64,000 nucleotides of DNA from Alphaproteobacteria bacterium. Its GTDB lineage: Bacteria; Pseudomonadota; Alphaproteobacteria; TMED109. Position numbers and translations under genes: made by a program. Location: contig JAJDYI010000017.1 in assembly GCA_022825235.1 (NCBI GenBank), positions 1 to 64,000 on the forward strand, in the 5' to 3' direction. Position 1 is the stretch's first letter. Each line of letters opens with the position of its first letter. The notes beneath the pieces were generated by a model. The model was not told the DNA's origin. It did not search any database and saw only the letters and a list, made by a program, of their open reading frames with translations. Shown here in pieces: positions 34,889 to 43,774 of the stretch.

Positions 34889-36063
34889 GCCTGGCGGGCT
34901 GGCGCATCAGCCAGGGATTCCGCCAGGGCGCGCAGACTGTCGAGAGTATGGACTGTCCGGGCCTCGTCAACGTGCGGGGCGATTGCGGCCATGCCGCCGG
35001 CGCGCGGCTGGAAGCTCGCGTAGCGCAAGAGGGGATTGAGCCAGACAAGCCGGCGGCACGAGCGTCGCAGCCGGGCGGTTTCGGCCCCCACGTCCACGCC
35101 GGGGTCGCGTTCCAGGCCGTCCGTCACCAATACGACCATGCCGCCGTCTGTGAGAATACGGCGGGACCAGTGCCGGTTGAACGACCGCAATGCTGCGCCG
35201 ATCCGGGTGCCGCCGGACCAGTCATGGACCTGCTCCACCGCCCGCTGTACGGCCCGGTCGGGGTCCCCCAGCCGAAGGGCCCGGGTGACGTCTGTCAGGC
35301 GCGTGCCGAAGACGAAGCAGAATACCCGGCGGCGAGTCTGGCTCAGTGCGTGCATGAAATGCAGCAACATGCGGGTATAGGCCGCCATCGAGCCCGAGAT
35401 GTCGCACAGCACGACCACGCTGACCGGCCGGGCTCGCCGCTGGCGAAGCTGCAGCCGCAGCGGAACGCCGCCGGTCCGTGCTGCCAGCCGGAGGGTGCCG
35501 CGGAAGTCGATTCCGTCCCTGCCTGACGGGGCGGCGCGGTAGCGCCGCGTGGGGATCGCGCCCAGCGGCCGGACCAGCTTCTGGACGGCGTCTTGGGCAG
35601 CCCGCATTTCGTCGACGCTCATGTCCGCGATGTCGATGGAGCCCAGCCGCTCCCGACGGGATGCGCCGAGCGCACTGCCCGTGGAAATCTTCTCCTCACT
35701 GCTGCGGGCCGGAGGCAGGGTGCCGAGGGCTTCGGCGATCCGCCGCTGTGCCGGGGCCGGGCGGCGTCGCTTGCCGAAGGGCTTCGATTGACCGACCGGC
35801 TCCAGGGCGATTCCCTGCCACAGCGCCCGAAACGCGTCGTCGAAAACATCGATGTCCGCCGAGCGCCGCACGAGGGTGGTGCGCAATGCCCAGTACACGT
35901 CGTCGCGCCGGCGGAGGCCAACAGTCCGAAGAGCGGTCGCCGCAGCGATGCCGTCGGCAGGTCCGAGCGTCATGCCGGCGCGCCGAAGAACGCGGATGAA
36001 TGCGAGCAGATTCGCCGCAATGTGTCCGCCTCGACGCCCGCTTGCGGGGCCGGGGCCGACCAT
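34885..36063 (-). CDS. coxE: CoxE-type VWA-domain protein
   Basis: CoxE works with the AAA ATPase CoxD in assembling the Mo site of CO dehydrogenase-type enzymes. The 392-residue protein has an N-terminal helical region (residues 15-90), a basic linker (KRRRPAPAQRR), and a von Willebrand A domain whose MIDAS is D221-I-S223-G-S225-M, followed by GGTRIGAALRSFN and VTDGLERD. It has no signal peptide or membrane helix. It is two bases downstream of coxD and overlaps the XdhC gene, forming one operon. Confidence 0.9.
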   Translation of the reverse strand: MVGPGPASGRRGGHIAANLLAFIRVLRRAGMTLGPADGIAAATALRTVGLRRRDDVYWALRTTLVRRSADIDVFDDAFRALWQGIALEPVGQSKPFGKRRRPAPAQRRIAEALGTLPPARSSEEKISTGSALGASRRERLGSIDIADMSVDEMRAAQDAVQKLVRPLGAIPTRRYRAAPSGRDGIDFRGTLRLAARTGGVPLRLQLRQRRARPVSVVVLCDISGSMAAYTRMLLHFMHALSQTRRRVFCFVFGTRLTDVTRALRLGDPDRAVQRAVEQVHDWSGGTRIGAALRSFNRHWSRRILTDGGMVVLVTDGLERDPGVDVGAETARLRRSCRRLVWLNPLLRYASFQPRAGGMAAIAPHVDEARTVHTLDSLRALAESLADAPARQA

Positions 36064-36065
36064 CC

Positions 36066-36956
36066 TCAGGCTGCTTTCCGATGCGCCTCGGAGAGGAGGC
36101 GCGCTGCCTCGGACCCCCGGATCTGGTCGATATCGTCCTGGTACTTGAGGAGCACGCCCAGCGTTTGGTCGATGGTGTCGTCCTCAAGGCGCGCGCAGTC
36201 CAGCGCGATCAGCGCGTTCGCCCAGTCCAGTGTTTCGGCCGTGCCCGGAGGTTTGAACAGGTCTGCCGAGCGCAACTCCCGGACAAAGGCGACCACCTCC
36301 TGTGCCAGTGCCGGCGGCGCGTCGGGCTGACGAACGCGCAGAATCTGGAACTCGCGGGCGGCGTCCGGGTAGCCCACCCAGTGGTAGAGGCAGCGCCGCT
36401 TGAGAGCGTCGTGGATCTCGCGCGTGCGGTTGGAGGTGAGGACTACGGGCGGCGGCTCGGCTGCTGCGATCGTACCGAATTCCGGGATCGTGACCCGGAA
36501 TTCCGAGAGCAGCTCCAGCAGGAGCGCCTCAAATGGGGCGTCGGCGCGATCAACCTCGTCGATCAGCAGTACCGGCGGGGCGCCCTCGTGGGTGGCTAGG
36601 GCTTCCAGGAGCGGGCGGCGGATCAGGAATGGTTCGGTATACAGGTCGGGCGGATCGTCGTGTTCCCGCACCGTTTGGAGGGCCAGCATCTGCGCCGGGT
36701 AGTTCCACTCGTAGACGGCGCTCGCGAGGTCCAGCCCGTCGTGACAGGAGAGGCGCACGAGATTCCGTCCGAGACCCTTCGCCAGCACGTTCGCGATTTC
36801 CGTCTTGCCGACCCCGGTCTCTCCCTCGAGCAGCAGGGGCCGTTCCATCTGCAGGGTCAGGAACACGACGGTGGCCAAGGACCGGTCCGCCACGTACGCG
36901 CCGGCTTTCAGCAACTCCAGTGTCGCGTCGACCGAATCCGGGACGGCGCGCGGCAT
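36066..36956 (-). CDS. coxD: CoxD-type MoxR AAA+ ATPase
   Basis: This 296-residue MoxR-class ATPase has Walker A GETGVGKT (45-52), Walker B VLLIDEVDRA, sensor 1 VVLTSNRTREIHDALKRRC with the arginine finger, and the C-terminal lid. In Oligotropha, CoxD is required for the copper-sulfur centre of CO dehydrogenase. ATG 36956 is drawn; a GTG two codons earlier (36962) is nearer to AGGGG and may be the true start. It lies directly downstream of coxM, where form I clusters usually have coxL between them. Confidence 0.9.
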   Translation of the reverse strand: MPRAVPDSVDATLELLKAGAYVADRSLATVVFLTLQMERPLLLEGETGVGKTEIANVLAKGLGRNLVRLSCHDGLDLASAVYEWNYPAQMLALQTVREHDDPPDLYTEPFLIRRPLLEALATHEGAPPVLLIDEVDRADAPFEALLLELLSEFRVTIPEFGTIAAAEPPPVVLTSNRTREIHDALKRRCLYHWVGYPDAAREFQILRVRQPDAPPALAQEVVAFVRELRSADLFKPPGTAETLDWANALIALDCARLEDDTIDQTLGVLLKYQDDIDQIRGSEAARLLSEAHRKAA

Positions 36957-36974
36957 GGTCACGGTGCCCCTGCC

Positions 36975-37766
36975 CTAGCAGGCAGCGACGGCCCGCTTCG
37001 CCATGACGCTGATGAGGTGGGCGCGGTACGCGGCACTCGCGTGCAGGTCGGTCATGAGGCCAGCCTCTTCGACCGTCACCCCGGCCGCCGTGGCCGGGGT
37101 GAACGAGGCGTCGAGGGCGGCCTCGAACGCCGGGTAGCGGGTCGCGAACTGCCCGGCGCCGGTTACGGCAACCCGCGTCCCGTCGGCGTGGCGAGCGACG
37201 AACACGCCGGCCAGCGCAAACCGAGACGCCGGGTTGGGGGCCTTTTGGTAAGCGGCCTGGGCCGGTACCGCGAATCGGATGGCAGTGACCAGCTCGCCGG
37301 GGTCCAGTGCGGTCGAGAAAAAGCCCGTGAAGAAATCCGCCGCGGCGATCGCGCGGCGGTTGGTGATCACCTCCGCATCTAGCGCCAGCAGCGCTGCCGG
37401 ATAGTCCGCGGCGGGGTCTGCATTCGCGATGGACCCTCCGATTGTTCCGCGATTCCGGACCGCCGGGTCACCAATGCGGCTGGCGAGACCGGCCAGCGCT
37501 GGCAGGCGCCCAGTCACCAGCGCCGATGCCGCCACCTCGGCATGCGTGGAGGCAGCGCCGATCCGGAGGCGTCCGCCTTCATCCGTAATGCCGCGTAGCG
37601 CCTCGACGGCGCCGAGGTCGATCAGGTCGCTGGGGCCGGCAAGGCGAAACTTCATAGTCGGGATGAGGGTCATGCCGCCGGCAAGGTAGCTGCCGTCCTC
37701 TGACGACGAGGCGATCTGGACCGCTTCATCCAGATCGGCTGGCTGGTGGTACGTGAATCGATACAC
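36975..37766 (-). CDS. coxM: CoxM-type FAD-binding medium subunit
   Basis: This 263-residue subunit carries FAD and passes electrons out of xanthine-oxidase-family hydroxylases. The FAD signatures are SYLAGGMTLIPTMKFRLA and RNRGTIGGSIANADPAADYP. The C-terminal CO_deh_flav domain follows (VAVTGAGQFATRYPAFEAAL). GTG 37766 is preferred to the ATG at 37841 because AGGGGG lies just upstream and the product then begins YRFTYHQPADLDEAVQIA, as family members do. It is 11 bases downstream of coxS. Confidence 0.92.
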   Translation of the reverse strand: MYRFTYHQPADLDEAVQIASSSEDGSYLAGGMTLIPTMKFRLAGPSDLIDLGAVEALRGITDEGGRLRIGAASTHAEVAASALVTGRLPALAGLASRIGDPAVRNRGTIGGSIANADPAADYPAALLALDAEVITNRRAIAAADFFTGFFSTALDPGELVTAIRFAVPAQAAYQKAPNPASRFALAGVFVARHADGTRVAVTGAGQFATRYPAFEAALDASFTPATAAGVTVEEAGLMTDLHASAAYRAHLISVMAKRAVAAC

Positions 37767-37777
37767 GGGGCGGCCCC

Positions 37778-38263
<486 letters not shown>

Positions 38264-38519
38264 GGGTTTCCTCCGGACCGGGCTGGGTGGGCGCCGATGG
38301 TGCTGGGCCCGAACCGTGAACATGAAGTGAAACGGCCGATGGGTCAATCGCCGGGTGCCGATGCCGCGGGGCGCGAGACCGGGCGATATCCGGTGCCGCG
38401 GGAGGCATTGCCCCGAAAGCACTCGTTCGCGCGTCATGGCAGGATCGCGATGGTTTCCAGGTGGCGACGGGAGCGCGACATCCCCTGACCGCTGGACGGG
38501 TCCGTGAGGAGAACTGATC

Positions 38520-39971
38520 GTGGAGTCGGAGACTTTCCGCGCGCATGCGCACGCATTTGTCGACTGGATGGCGGACTACCTGGCACACGTCGAACGGCGG
38601 CCGGTTCGCGCCCAAGTTCGGCCGGGCGACATTGCGCGCCTGCTGGCTGCGGAGCCGCCGGCGCATGGGGAGCCCATCTCGGACATCTTTTCCGCCTTCG
38701 AGCGCGACATCCTTCCCGGTGTCACGCACTGGCAGCATCCCCGGTTCTTCGCTTATTTCCCGGCAAATGCCAGCCCGCCTTCGGTGTTGGCCGAGATGCT
38801 GACAGCGGTTCTCGGGGTCAACTGCATGGCTTGGGAGACCTCGCCTGCGGGAACCGAACTCGAAACCCGGGTCCTTGCCTGGCTCCGACAGATGGTGGGC
38901 CTTCCCGAGAGCTTCGAAGGCGTGATTCAGGACTCGGCATCAAGCGCCACCCTGGTGGCCCTGCTCGCCGCGTGCGAGCGGGTCACGGGCGGCGCGGCGG
39001 GCACGCGCGGCCTCGCAGCGAACCGGGCGCTCACCGTCTACGCGTCGGCTGAAACACATTCCTCAATCGACAAGGGAATGATGGTGGCGGGACTGGGTTT
39101 GGAGAACCTGCGAAAGATCCCTACCGATTCAAAGTTCGCGCTCCGGCCCGAGGTTCTCGCCGAATCGGTTCGGCGCGACCGGGACGCGGGCCTGCTGCCG
39201 GCGTGCGTGGTGGCTACGTTGGGGACGACGGCGGTCGGCGGTATCGACCCGCTGGCTGACATCGCCGAGATCGCCCGCCGGGAACGCCTGTATTTGCATG
39301 TGGACGCGGCATGGGCCGGCAGCGCCCTCGTCTGCGAGGAGTTCCGGGACATGCTGGCCGGCGTCGGCGAGGTGGACAGCTTCGTGTTCAATCCGCACAA
39401 GTGGCTGCTCACGAATTTCGACTGTTCCGCCCATTTTGTCCGGGACATGGCAGAGGTCGAACGGGCGCTTACCGTGTCGCCGGCGTACCTCCGGACGGCG
39501 GCCGGCGATCGGGTTGTCGACTATCGGAACCGGAGCGTTCCGCTGGGTCGGCGATTTCGCGCGCTGAAGCTCTGGTTCGTGATCAGGCATTACGGAGTGG
39601 TGGGACTGCAGGCGCATATTCGCCGGCATGTTGGCTTGGCCCGGGACCTGGAGGCACGAATTCGGAATACGCCCGGCTTCGTCCTGGCCGCACCGCGTTC
39701 GCTGTCCCTCGTCACGTTCCGGTATCGGCCGGACGGCGTCGCAGACGCCGAAGCGATCGATCAGATGAACCGCCAACTGCTGGCCCGCGTGAACGAAGGC
39801 GGACTGGCGTACCTGAGTCCGTGCGAGGTCCGAGGCAGGTTCGCCCTGCGACTGGCGATCGGGGCGCCGGAAACGCAGGAACAGCACGTGATCGAGGTCT
39901 GGGATCACATCACGCGGCTGGCCGCCCAGTGCAACCCGGCAGCACCTTCGGCAGGTCCCGCCGGGACGTGA
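38520..39971 (+). CDS. PLP-dependent group II amino acid decarboxylase
   Basis: This 483-residue enzyme belongs to the aromatic-L-amino-acid decarboxylase family. The PLP lysine is Lys294 in [14 protein letters not shown]; the His of [10 protein letters not shown] stacks on PLP and [11 protein letters not shown] has the PLP-binding Asp. [20 protein letters not shown] is the usual N-terminal signature, and [15 protein letters not shown] is typical of Tyr/Trp/Phe decarboxylases. It would release CO2 from an aromatic or related amino acid to give an amine; the exact substrate is not determined. The start is GTG 38520 with GAGGAG upstream. It converges with a polyamine-binding protein gene. Confidence 0.9.
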   Translation: MESETFRAHAHAFVDWMADYLAHVERRPVRAQVRPGDIARLLAAEPPAHGEPISDIFSAFERDILPGVTHWQHPRFFAYFPANASPPSVLAEMLTAVLGVNCMAWETSPAGTELETRVLAWLRQMVGLPESFEGVIQDSASSATLVALLAACERVTGGAAGTRGLAANRALTVYASAETHSSIDKGMMVAGLGLENLRKIPTDSKFALRPEVLAESVRRDRDAGLLPACVVATLGTTAVGGIDPLADIAEIARRERLYLHVDAAWAGSALVCEEFRDMLAGVGEVDSFVFNPHKWLLTNFDCSAHFVRDMAEVERALTVSPAYLRTAAGDRVVDYRNRSVPLGRRFRALKLWFVIRHYGVVGLQAHIRRHVGLARDLEARIRNTPGFVLAAPRSLSLVTFRYRPDGVADAEAIDQMNRQLLARVNEGGLAYLSPCEVRGRFALRLAIGAPETQEQHVIEVWDHITRLAAQCNPAAPSAGPAGT

Positions 39972-40183
39972 TCACCGTGCGGCCCCGTGGGGCAGGTCGA
40001 CCGGCCGCGGCGAGGGCGTCTGGGGCAGCTGGTGCATTCTGGCGGTGTCCACGTCACGCGGAAGCGCCGGGAAAGGTTTTCTGGATCGCCCCGAACCGCG
40101 TGCGGCCGCCGCCTCGCTAGGACGCGAGGCCAGGAACCGGAACGTGGGCGATCCGGAACTGATATCGGCGGGCGTGGATGCGT

Positions 40184-41272
40184 CTAGTGGGCACCTCGGA
40201 CGCGGGCCCACAGTCCGCTGACAAACTCCTGCACCGTCGGCGGGTAAGGGCTGGTGACGTAAAGGCTTGCCCGCACGGCGGGCGGTGGGTGGACACCCGG
40301 GTCCCTGATTAGTCCGGGATCGAGGTGTGGCCGCGCCGCGGCATTGGCATTTGCGTAGTACACGTGATCGGAGATCCTCGCGATCACGTCCGGGCGCATG
40401 ACATAGTCGATCAGGCGGTGTGCGTTCTCCGGGTGGGGCGCGTCTGCCGGAATGGCCATCATGTCGAACCACAGGAGCGCGCCTTCCTCCGGGATGACGT
40501 AGCGGACTTCGCCGTTGTTCCCGGCTGCCTGGCTGCGGTCGCGCGCCTGCAGCATGTCGCCCGACCATCCCATGGCCAGGCAAATGTCGCCGCTCGCCAG
40601 CGCATCAATTTGCTCAGAGTTGTGGAAGCGCCGGACATAGGGCCTGATGGCCGCGAGTACGGGCTCGACTTTTGCGATCACGTCCGGATCCCAACTGTCC
40701 GGATCCTCGCCAATGAACTTCAGGATCGCCGGGATGACCTCGTCCGGCTCGTCCAGGACATATACCCCGCAGTCGGCGAACTTGGAGACCACCTGCGGGT
40801 CAAACAGCATCCGCCAGGAGCTGGTAGGGGCAGTTGCGTCGCGTTCGGCGATCAGTTGGACGTTGTAGGCAAGGCCGGTGGTGCCCCACAGGTACGGCAC
40901 GCCGTAGCGATTCTCCGGATCCCACCGCCGGACCTGTTTCATCAGGTCCGCACGCATGTGGCGGAGATTGGGCAACCGGTGCTTGTCGAGCGGCCGGAAC
41001 AGGCCGGCTTGGCTCTGGCGGGCGAGAAACACGCCGCTTGGCACGACGACGTCGTAGCCGCTGTTTCCTTCGAGCAACCTGGCTTCGAGGGTGTAGTTGG
41101 AATCAAAGACGTCGTAAGCAACCCGAATGCCGGTCTCGGCCTCGAATTCCGCCAGCGTGTCCGGATCGATGTAGTCCGACCAGTTGTAGACGTTGACGAC
41201 CGCGTTCTCCGCAGAAGCGACGGCTGCCATCAGAAGCACGGCCAAGTGGGTCAAGAGAGAGCGCAGTTTGAT
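40184..41272 (-). CDS. PotF-like polyamine ABC-binding protein, ATC start
   Basis: This is a periplasmic substrate-binding protein of the PotD/PotF family: VVNVYNWSDYIDPDTLAEFE, YDVVVPSGVFLARQ, YGVPYLWGTTGLAYN and CLAMGWSGDMLQA are diagnostic. Starting at the in-frame TTG (41254) leaves a signal peptide without a basic n-region and without a ribosome binding site. The ATC at 41272 has GAGG five bases upstream and yields KLRSLLTHLAVLLMAAVASA, a standard signal peptide, so I infer an ATC start (362 residues). No permease or ATPase genes are adjacent, so it is an orphan component. Confidence 0.85.
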   Translation of the reverse strand: MKLRSLLTHLAVLLMAAVASAENAVVNVYNWSDYIDPDTLAEFEAETGIRVAYDVFDSNYTLEARLLEGNSGYDVVVPSGVFLARQSQAGLFRPLDKHRLPNLRHMRADLMKQVRRWDPENRYGVPYLWGTTGLAYNVQLIAERDATAPTSSWRMLFDPQVVSKFADCGVYVLDEPDEVIPAILKFIGEDPDSWDPDVIAKVEPVLAAIRPYVRRFHNSEQIDALASGDICLAMGWSGDMLQARDRSQAAGNNGEVRYVIPEEGALLWFDMMAIPADAPHPENAHRLIDYVMRPDVIARISDHVYYANANAAARPHLDPGLIRDPGVHPPPAVRASLYVTSPYPPTVQEFVSGLWARVRGAH

Positions 41273-41564
41273 GGATGCCTCGCGTGGTTGGGTTCTGCAA
41301 GCGCGCGTGGGCCGAGTGGTGCAACGGATTTAGTCCTGCAGGGAGTGGCCTGTCAAAGCAGCCATGCCGCAGCCGGCGCTGCGGTCCGGCCGAAGGCCCG
41401 GGCCCTGCGCACATCTCCGGCTCCCGCCGCGCGCCTGAGGGTGCCCTCGCGGGTGGATCGGCGGCGGGCGCTTCTGGGTCAAGGTGCCCGGACTGGGCGG
41501 ACACCGGGGCCCGTCATCATGGTACATATCAGCCCTCGCCTTCGAGCCAGGACTCCGGCCCGTC

Positions 41565-42683
41565 ATGTACAGGTTGTCCCTCTACATCGCCCGCCAACTC
41601 GCCGCTCCCTATGCGTTCGTCCTGCTTGCCCTGATCAGCCTGATCATCGTGATTCCGTCGCTCCGTCTCATCGACGTGGTGCTGTCGAAAGGGCTGTCGC
41701 TGGAGGCCTTCGTCGGTCTGCTCATCGCCTATGCGCCGCGTGACCTGGCGTTCGCACTGCCGTTTCTGGTCTTTCTCGCCACGGCCAGCGCGTACGGAAG
41801 GCTTAGTCTGGATTCGGAGCTCGTCGCGTTACAGGCGACCGGCCGCAGCGACCTGCAGCTCATGATGCCGGCACTTGCGTTTGCCGCGCTCGCAGGGGTC
41901 GCGGCGCTGGTACTGGAGACCTGGCTGGCGCCGGCGGGGTATCAACGCTACCGCGAGCAGATCCAGGAAATCAGGAGCAGTTATGCCAATTTGCTGCCGC
42001 AGGAGGCAGCGTTCCTTTCGCCGGTCCAGGGGGTCACCGTATTCGTGCGAGAGCGCGAGTCCGACGGTACCCTTCGGGGGCTTCTCATTCACGATGGCCG
42101 GGACCCGGCGCGCTCGGTTTCGATCGTGGCGCGGGAGGGACAGAGCGAATTCGGCGGCGGTTTGCCGCGGTTCGTGGTGTACGACGGCAGTCGGCACGAG
42201 ATGGGCCCGGACCGAGTTCGGATTCATTCCCTCAGTTTCAACCGATACGTGTTCGAGGTTGCGGCGGAAGATCGTTCGTCCGGCCCGCGCCGGGAGCGTT
42301 CGGCGGCTGAGCGCACGTTGTGGGAGCTTCTCGATCCGCCGCCCGACACCTCAGCGTCCGTTCGCCGGCAGTTTGGCGCCGAAGCTCAGCGTCGCTTGCA
42401 GGCGCCGTTTTTCCTGCTGTTGATGGCGCTCGCGGGCGTTACGCCATTCCTCCTCAAGCATCGGTTTCGGGAACATCCGCTACGTCCGCTGCTCTCCGCG
42501 AGCATCGCGGCCGTCGCGCTCGAGGTCCTCTTTGTCGCCACGCCCTGGGCCTATGCATCGTTTCCGGTCTTGGTGCCCATTTCATACGGTGCACTGATCA
42601 CGGCGATCGCGCTGATGCTCGCCGCGGCGCACCTGCATGATGTCCGCCGTCGGTCGCTGTTGTTCTCGAGGGGCGGCGCGTGA
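41565..42683 (+). CDS. lptF: LPS export ABC transporter permease LptF
   Basis: LptF is one of the two inner-membrane permeases of the LptB2FG complex that extracts LPS. The 372-residue protein has the YjgP/YjgQ layout: three N-terminal membrane helices (LIIVIPSLRLIDVVLSKGL, LAFALPFLVFLATASAYGRL), a periplasmic beta-jellyroll domain (residues about 125-260) and three C-terminal helices. ATG 41565 gives the usual beginning YRLSLYIARQLAAPYAFVL; the upstream part of the frame is not coding. Its stop overlaps the lptG start (GTGA). Confidence 0.94.
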   Translation: MYRLSLYIARQLAAPYAFVLLALISLIIVIPSLRLIDVVLSKGLSLEAFVGLLIAYAPRDLAFALPFLVFLATASAYGRLSLDSELVALQATGRSDLQLMMPALAFAALAGVAALVLETWLAPAGYQRYREQIQEIRSSYANLLPQEAAFLSPVQGVTVFVRERESDGTLRGLLIHDGRDPARSVSIVAREGQSEFGGGLPRFVVYDGSRHEMGPDRVRIHSLSFNRYVFEVAAEDRSSGPRRERSAAERTLWELLDPPPDTSASVRRQFGAEAQRRLQAPFFLLLMALAGVTPFLLKHRFREHPLRPLLSASIAAVALEVLFVATPWAYASFPVLVPISYGALITAIALMLAAAHLHDVRRRSLLFSRGGA

Positions 42684-43774
42684 CGTCGATCCGCATCTGG
42701 GCCTATCTGGCGCGTCGGAACACCGCCGGCATCGCCGTGGGGTTCACGGTGATATCGGCGCTGGTTCTTGCCGGGAACTTCGTCGAATCCTGGCGGCGGG
42801 CCGTCACCCGAGGCATCGGCGATCTCGGTTTGGTGGGCGAGCTGGCGTTGCTGCAGTACCCCGTCCTGATCGAGCACTTCCTGCCCGCCATCGTGCTGAT
42901 CGGCGCGATGCTGTCTTATCGTCACCTGGGCCGGCATGGTGAGCTCGTGGCCGTGCGCGCCACGGGGATCTCGTGGATGCACCTGGTCATGCCGGGGACC
43001 GCCATCGCCGCCGTCATCGGCGTCGGCTGGCTCGTCGTCGGCAACCCCATCAGCGCGGCCACGCAGGCACACCTTGACAATCTGGAAGCGCGCTATTTCG
43101 GCCGCGACACCGGCCGCCTGACGTTGCTGGGTTCCGGTTTCTGGATCCGCCAGTCCGATCCGGCGGGGGAAACGATCGTCCATGCTCGGACGATCGATCC
43201 CGCCACCATGCAGTTGACCGACGTTGTGGTCTTCCGGTTCGGACGGAGCGGCTACCTCGACGAATGGATCAATGCCGACACGGCACTGCTGGATGACGCA
43301 GGCGACTGGCTCTTGCACGACGGCGTGGTCGTGAACCGGGAACGCGAGGTTGAGCGCGTAGCGGCCTATGCGGTGGCGAGCACGCTGGATCGCGATGCGA
43401 TCAACGAGGGCTTTACGCCGGCCGGGATGATTCCGCTGTGGAGGCTGCCGCAGTACGTCGCGGTGCTGGAACAGTTCGGCTTCTCCACCCGGGTCCACCA
43501 GATGCAGTTCCACACCCTACTCTCCCTGCCCGTGACGCTCGTCAGCATGATGCTGCTCGGGGCGGCCTTTATGGTTCCCAGCTTGGGCCGCTCGGCACCG
43601 TGGCTGCGGTACACGGGAACGCTGCTCTGCCTGGTGCTGTTCTACGCGGTGCGCGATTTCTGCCGCAGTTTCGGGGAAACCACGGACATTCCGGTGGCGC
43701 TCGCAGCCTGGCTCCCGGCGCTGCTTCCCGCTGCGTTCGGGGTGGCCGCCATGCTGCACCACGAGGACGGATGA
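42680..43774 (+). CDS. lptG: LPS export ABC transporter permease LptG
   Basis: LptG (364 residues) is the partner permease of LptF. It has the same six-helix plan with a periplasmic domain between about 100 and 270. Visible features are the N-terminal WAYLARRNTAGIAVGFTVIS, the coupling-helix region RHGELVAVRATGISWMHLV and the C-terminal helices starting TLLSLPVTLVSMMLLGAAFM. It starts at GTG 42680, inside the last codons of lptF, and its stop overlaps the lptD start (ATGA), so lptF-lptG-lptD form one coupled operon. Confidence 0.94.
   Translation: MTSIRIWAYLARRNTAGIAVGFTVISALVLAGNFVESWRRAVTRGIGDLGLVGELALLQYPVLIEHFLPAIVLIGAMLSYRHLGRHGELVAVRATGISWMHLVMPGTAIAAVIGVGWLVVGNPISAATQAHLDNLEARYFGRDTGRLTLLGSGFWIRQSDPAGETIVHARTIDPATMQLTDVVVFRFGRSGYLDEWINADTALLDDAGDWLLHDGVVVNREREVERVAAYAVASTLDRDAINEGFTPAGMIPLWRLPQYVAVLEQFGFSTRVHQMQFHTLLSLPVTLVSMMLLGAAFMVPSLGRSAPWLRYTGTLLCLVLFYAVRDFCRSFGETTDIPVALAAWLPALLPAAFGVAAMLHHEDG

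Noticed and set aside
43438-43770. Extension of the lptD frame into lptG
   Set aside because: lptG is clearly coding in another frame, and lptD has a signal peptide that starts at 43771-43777.
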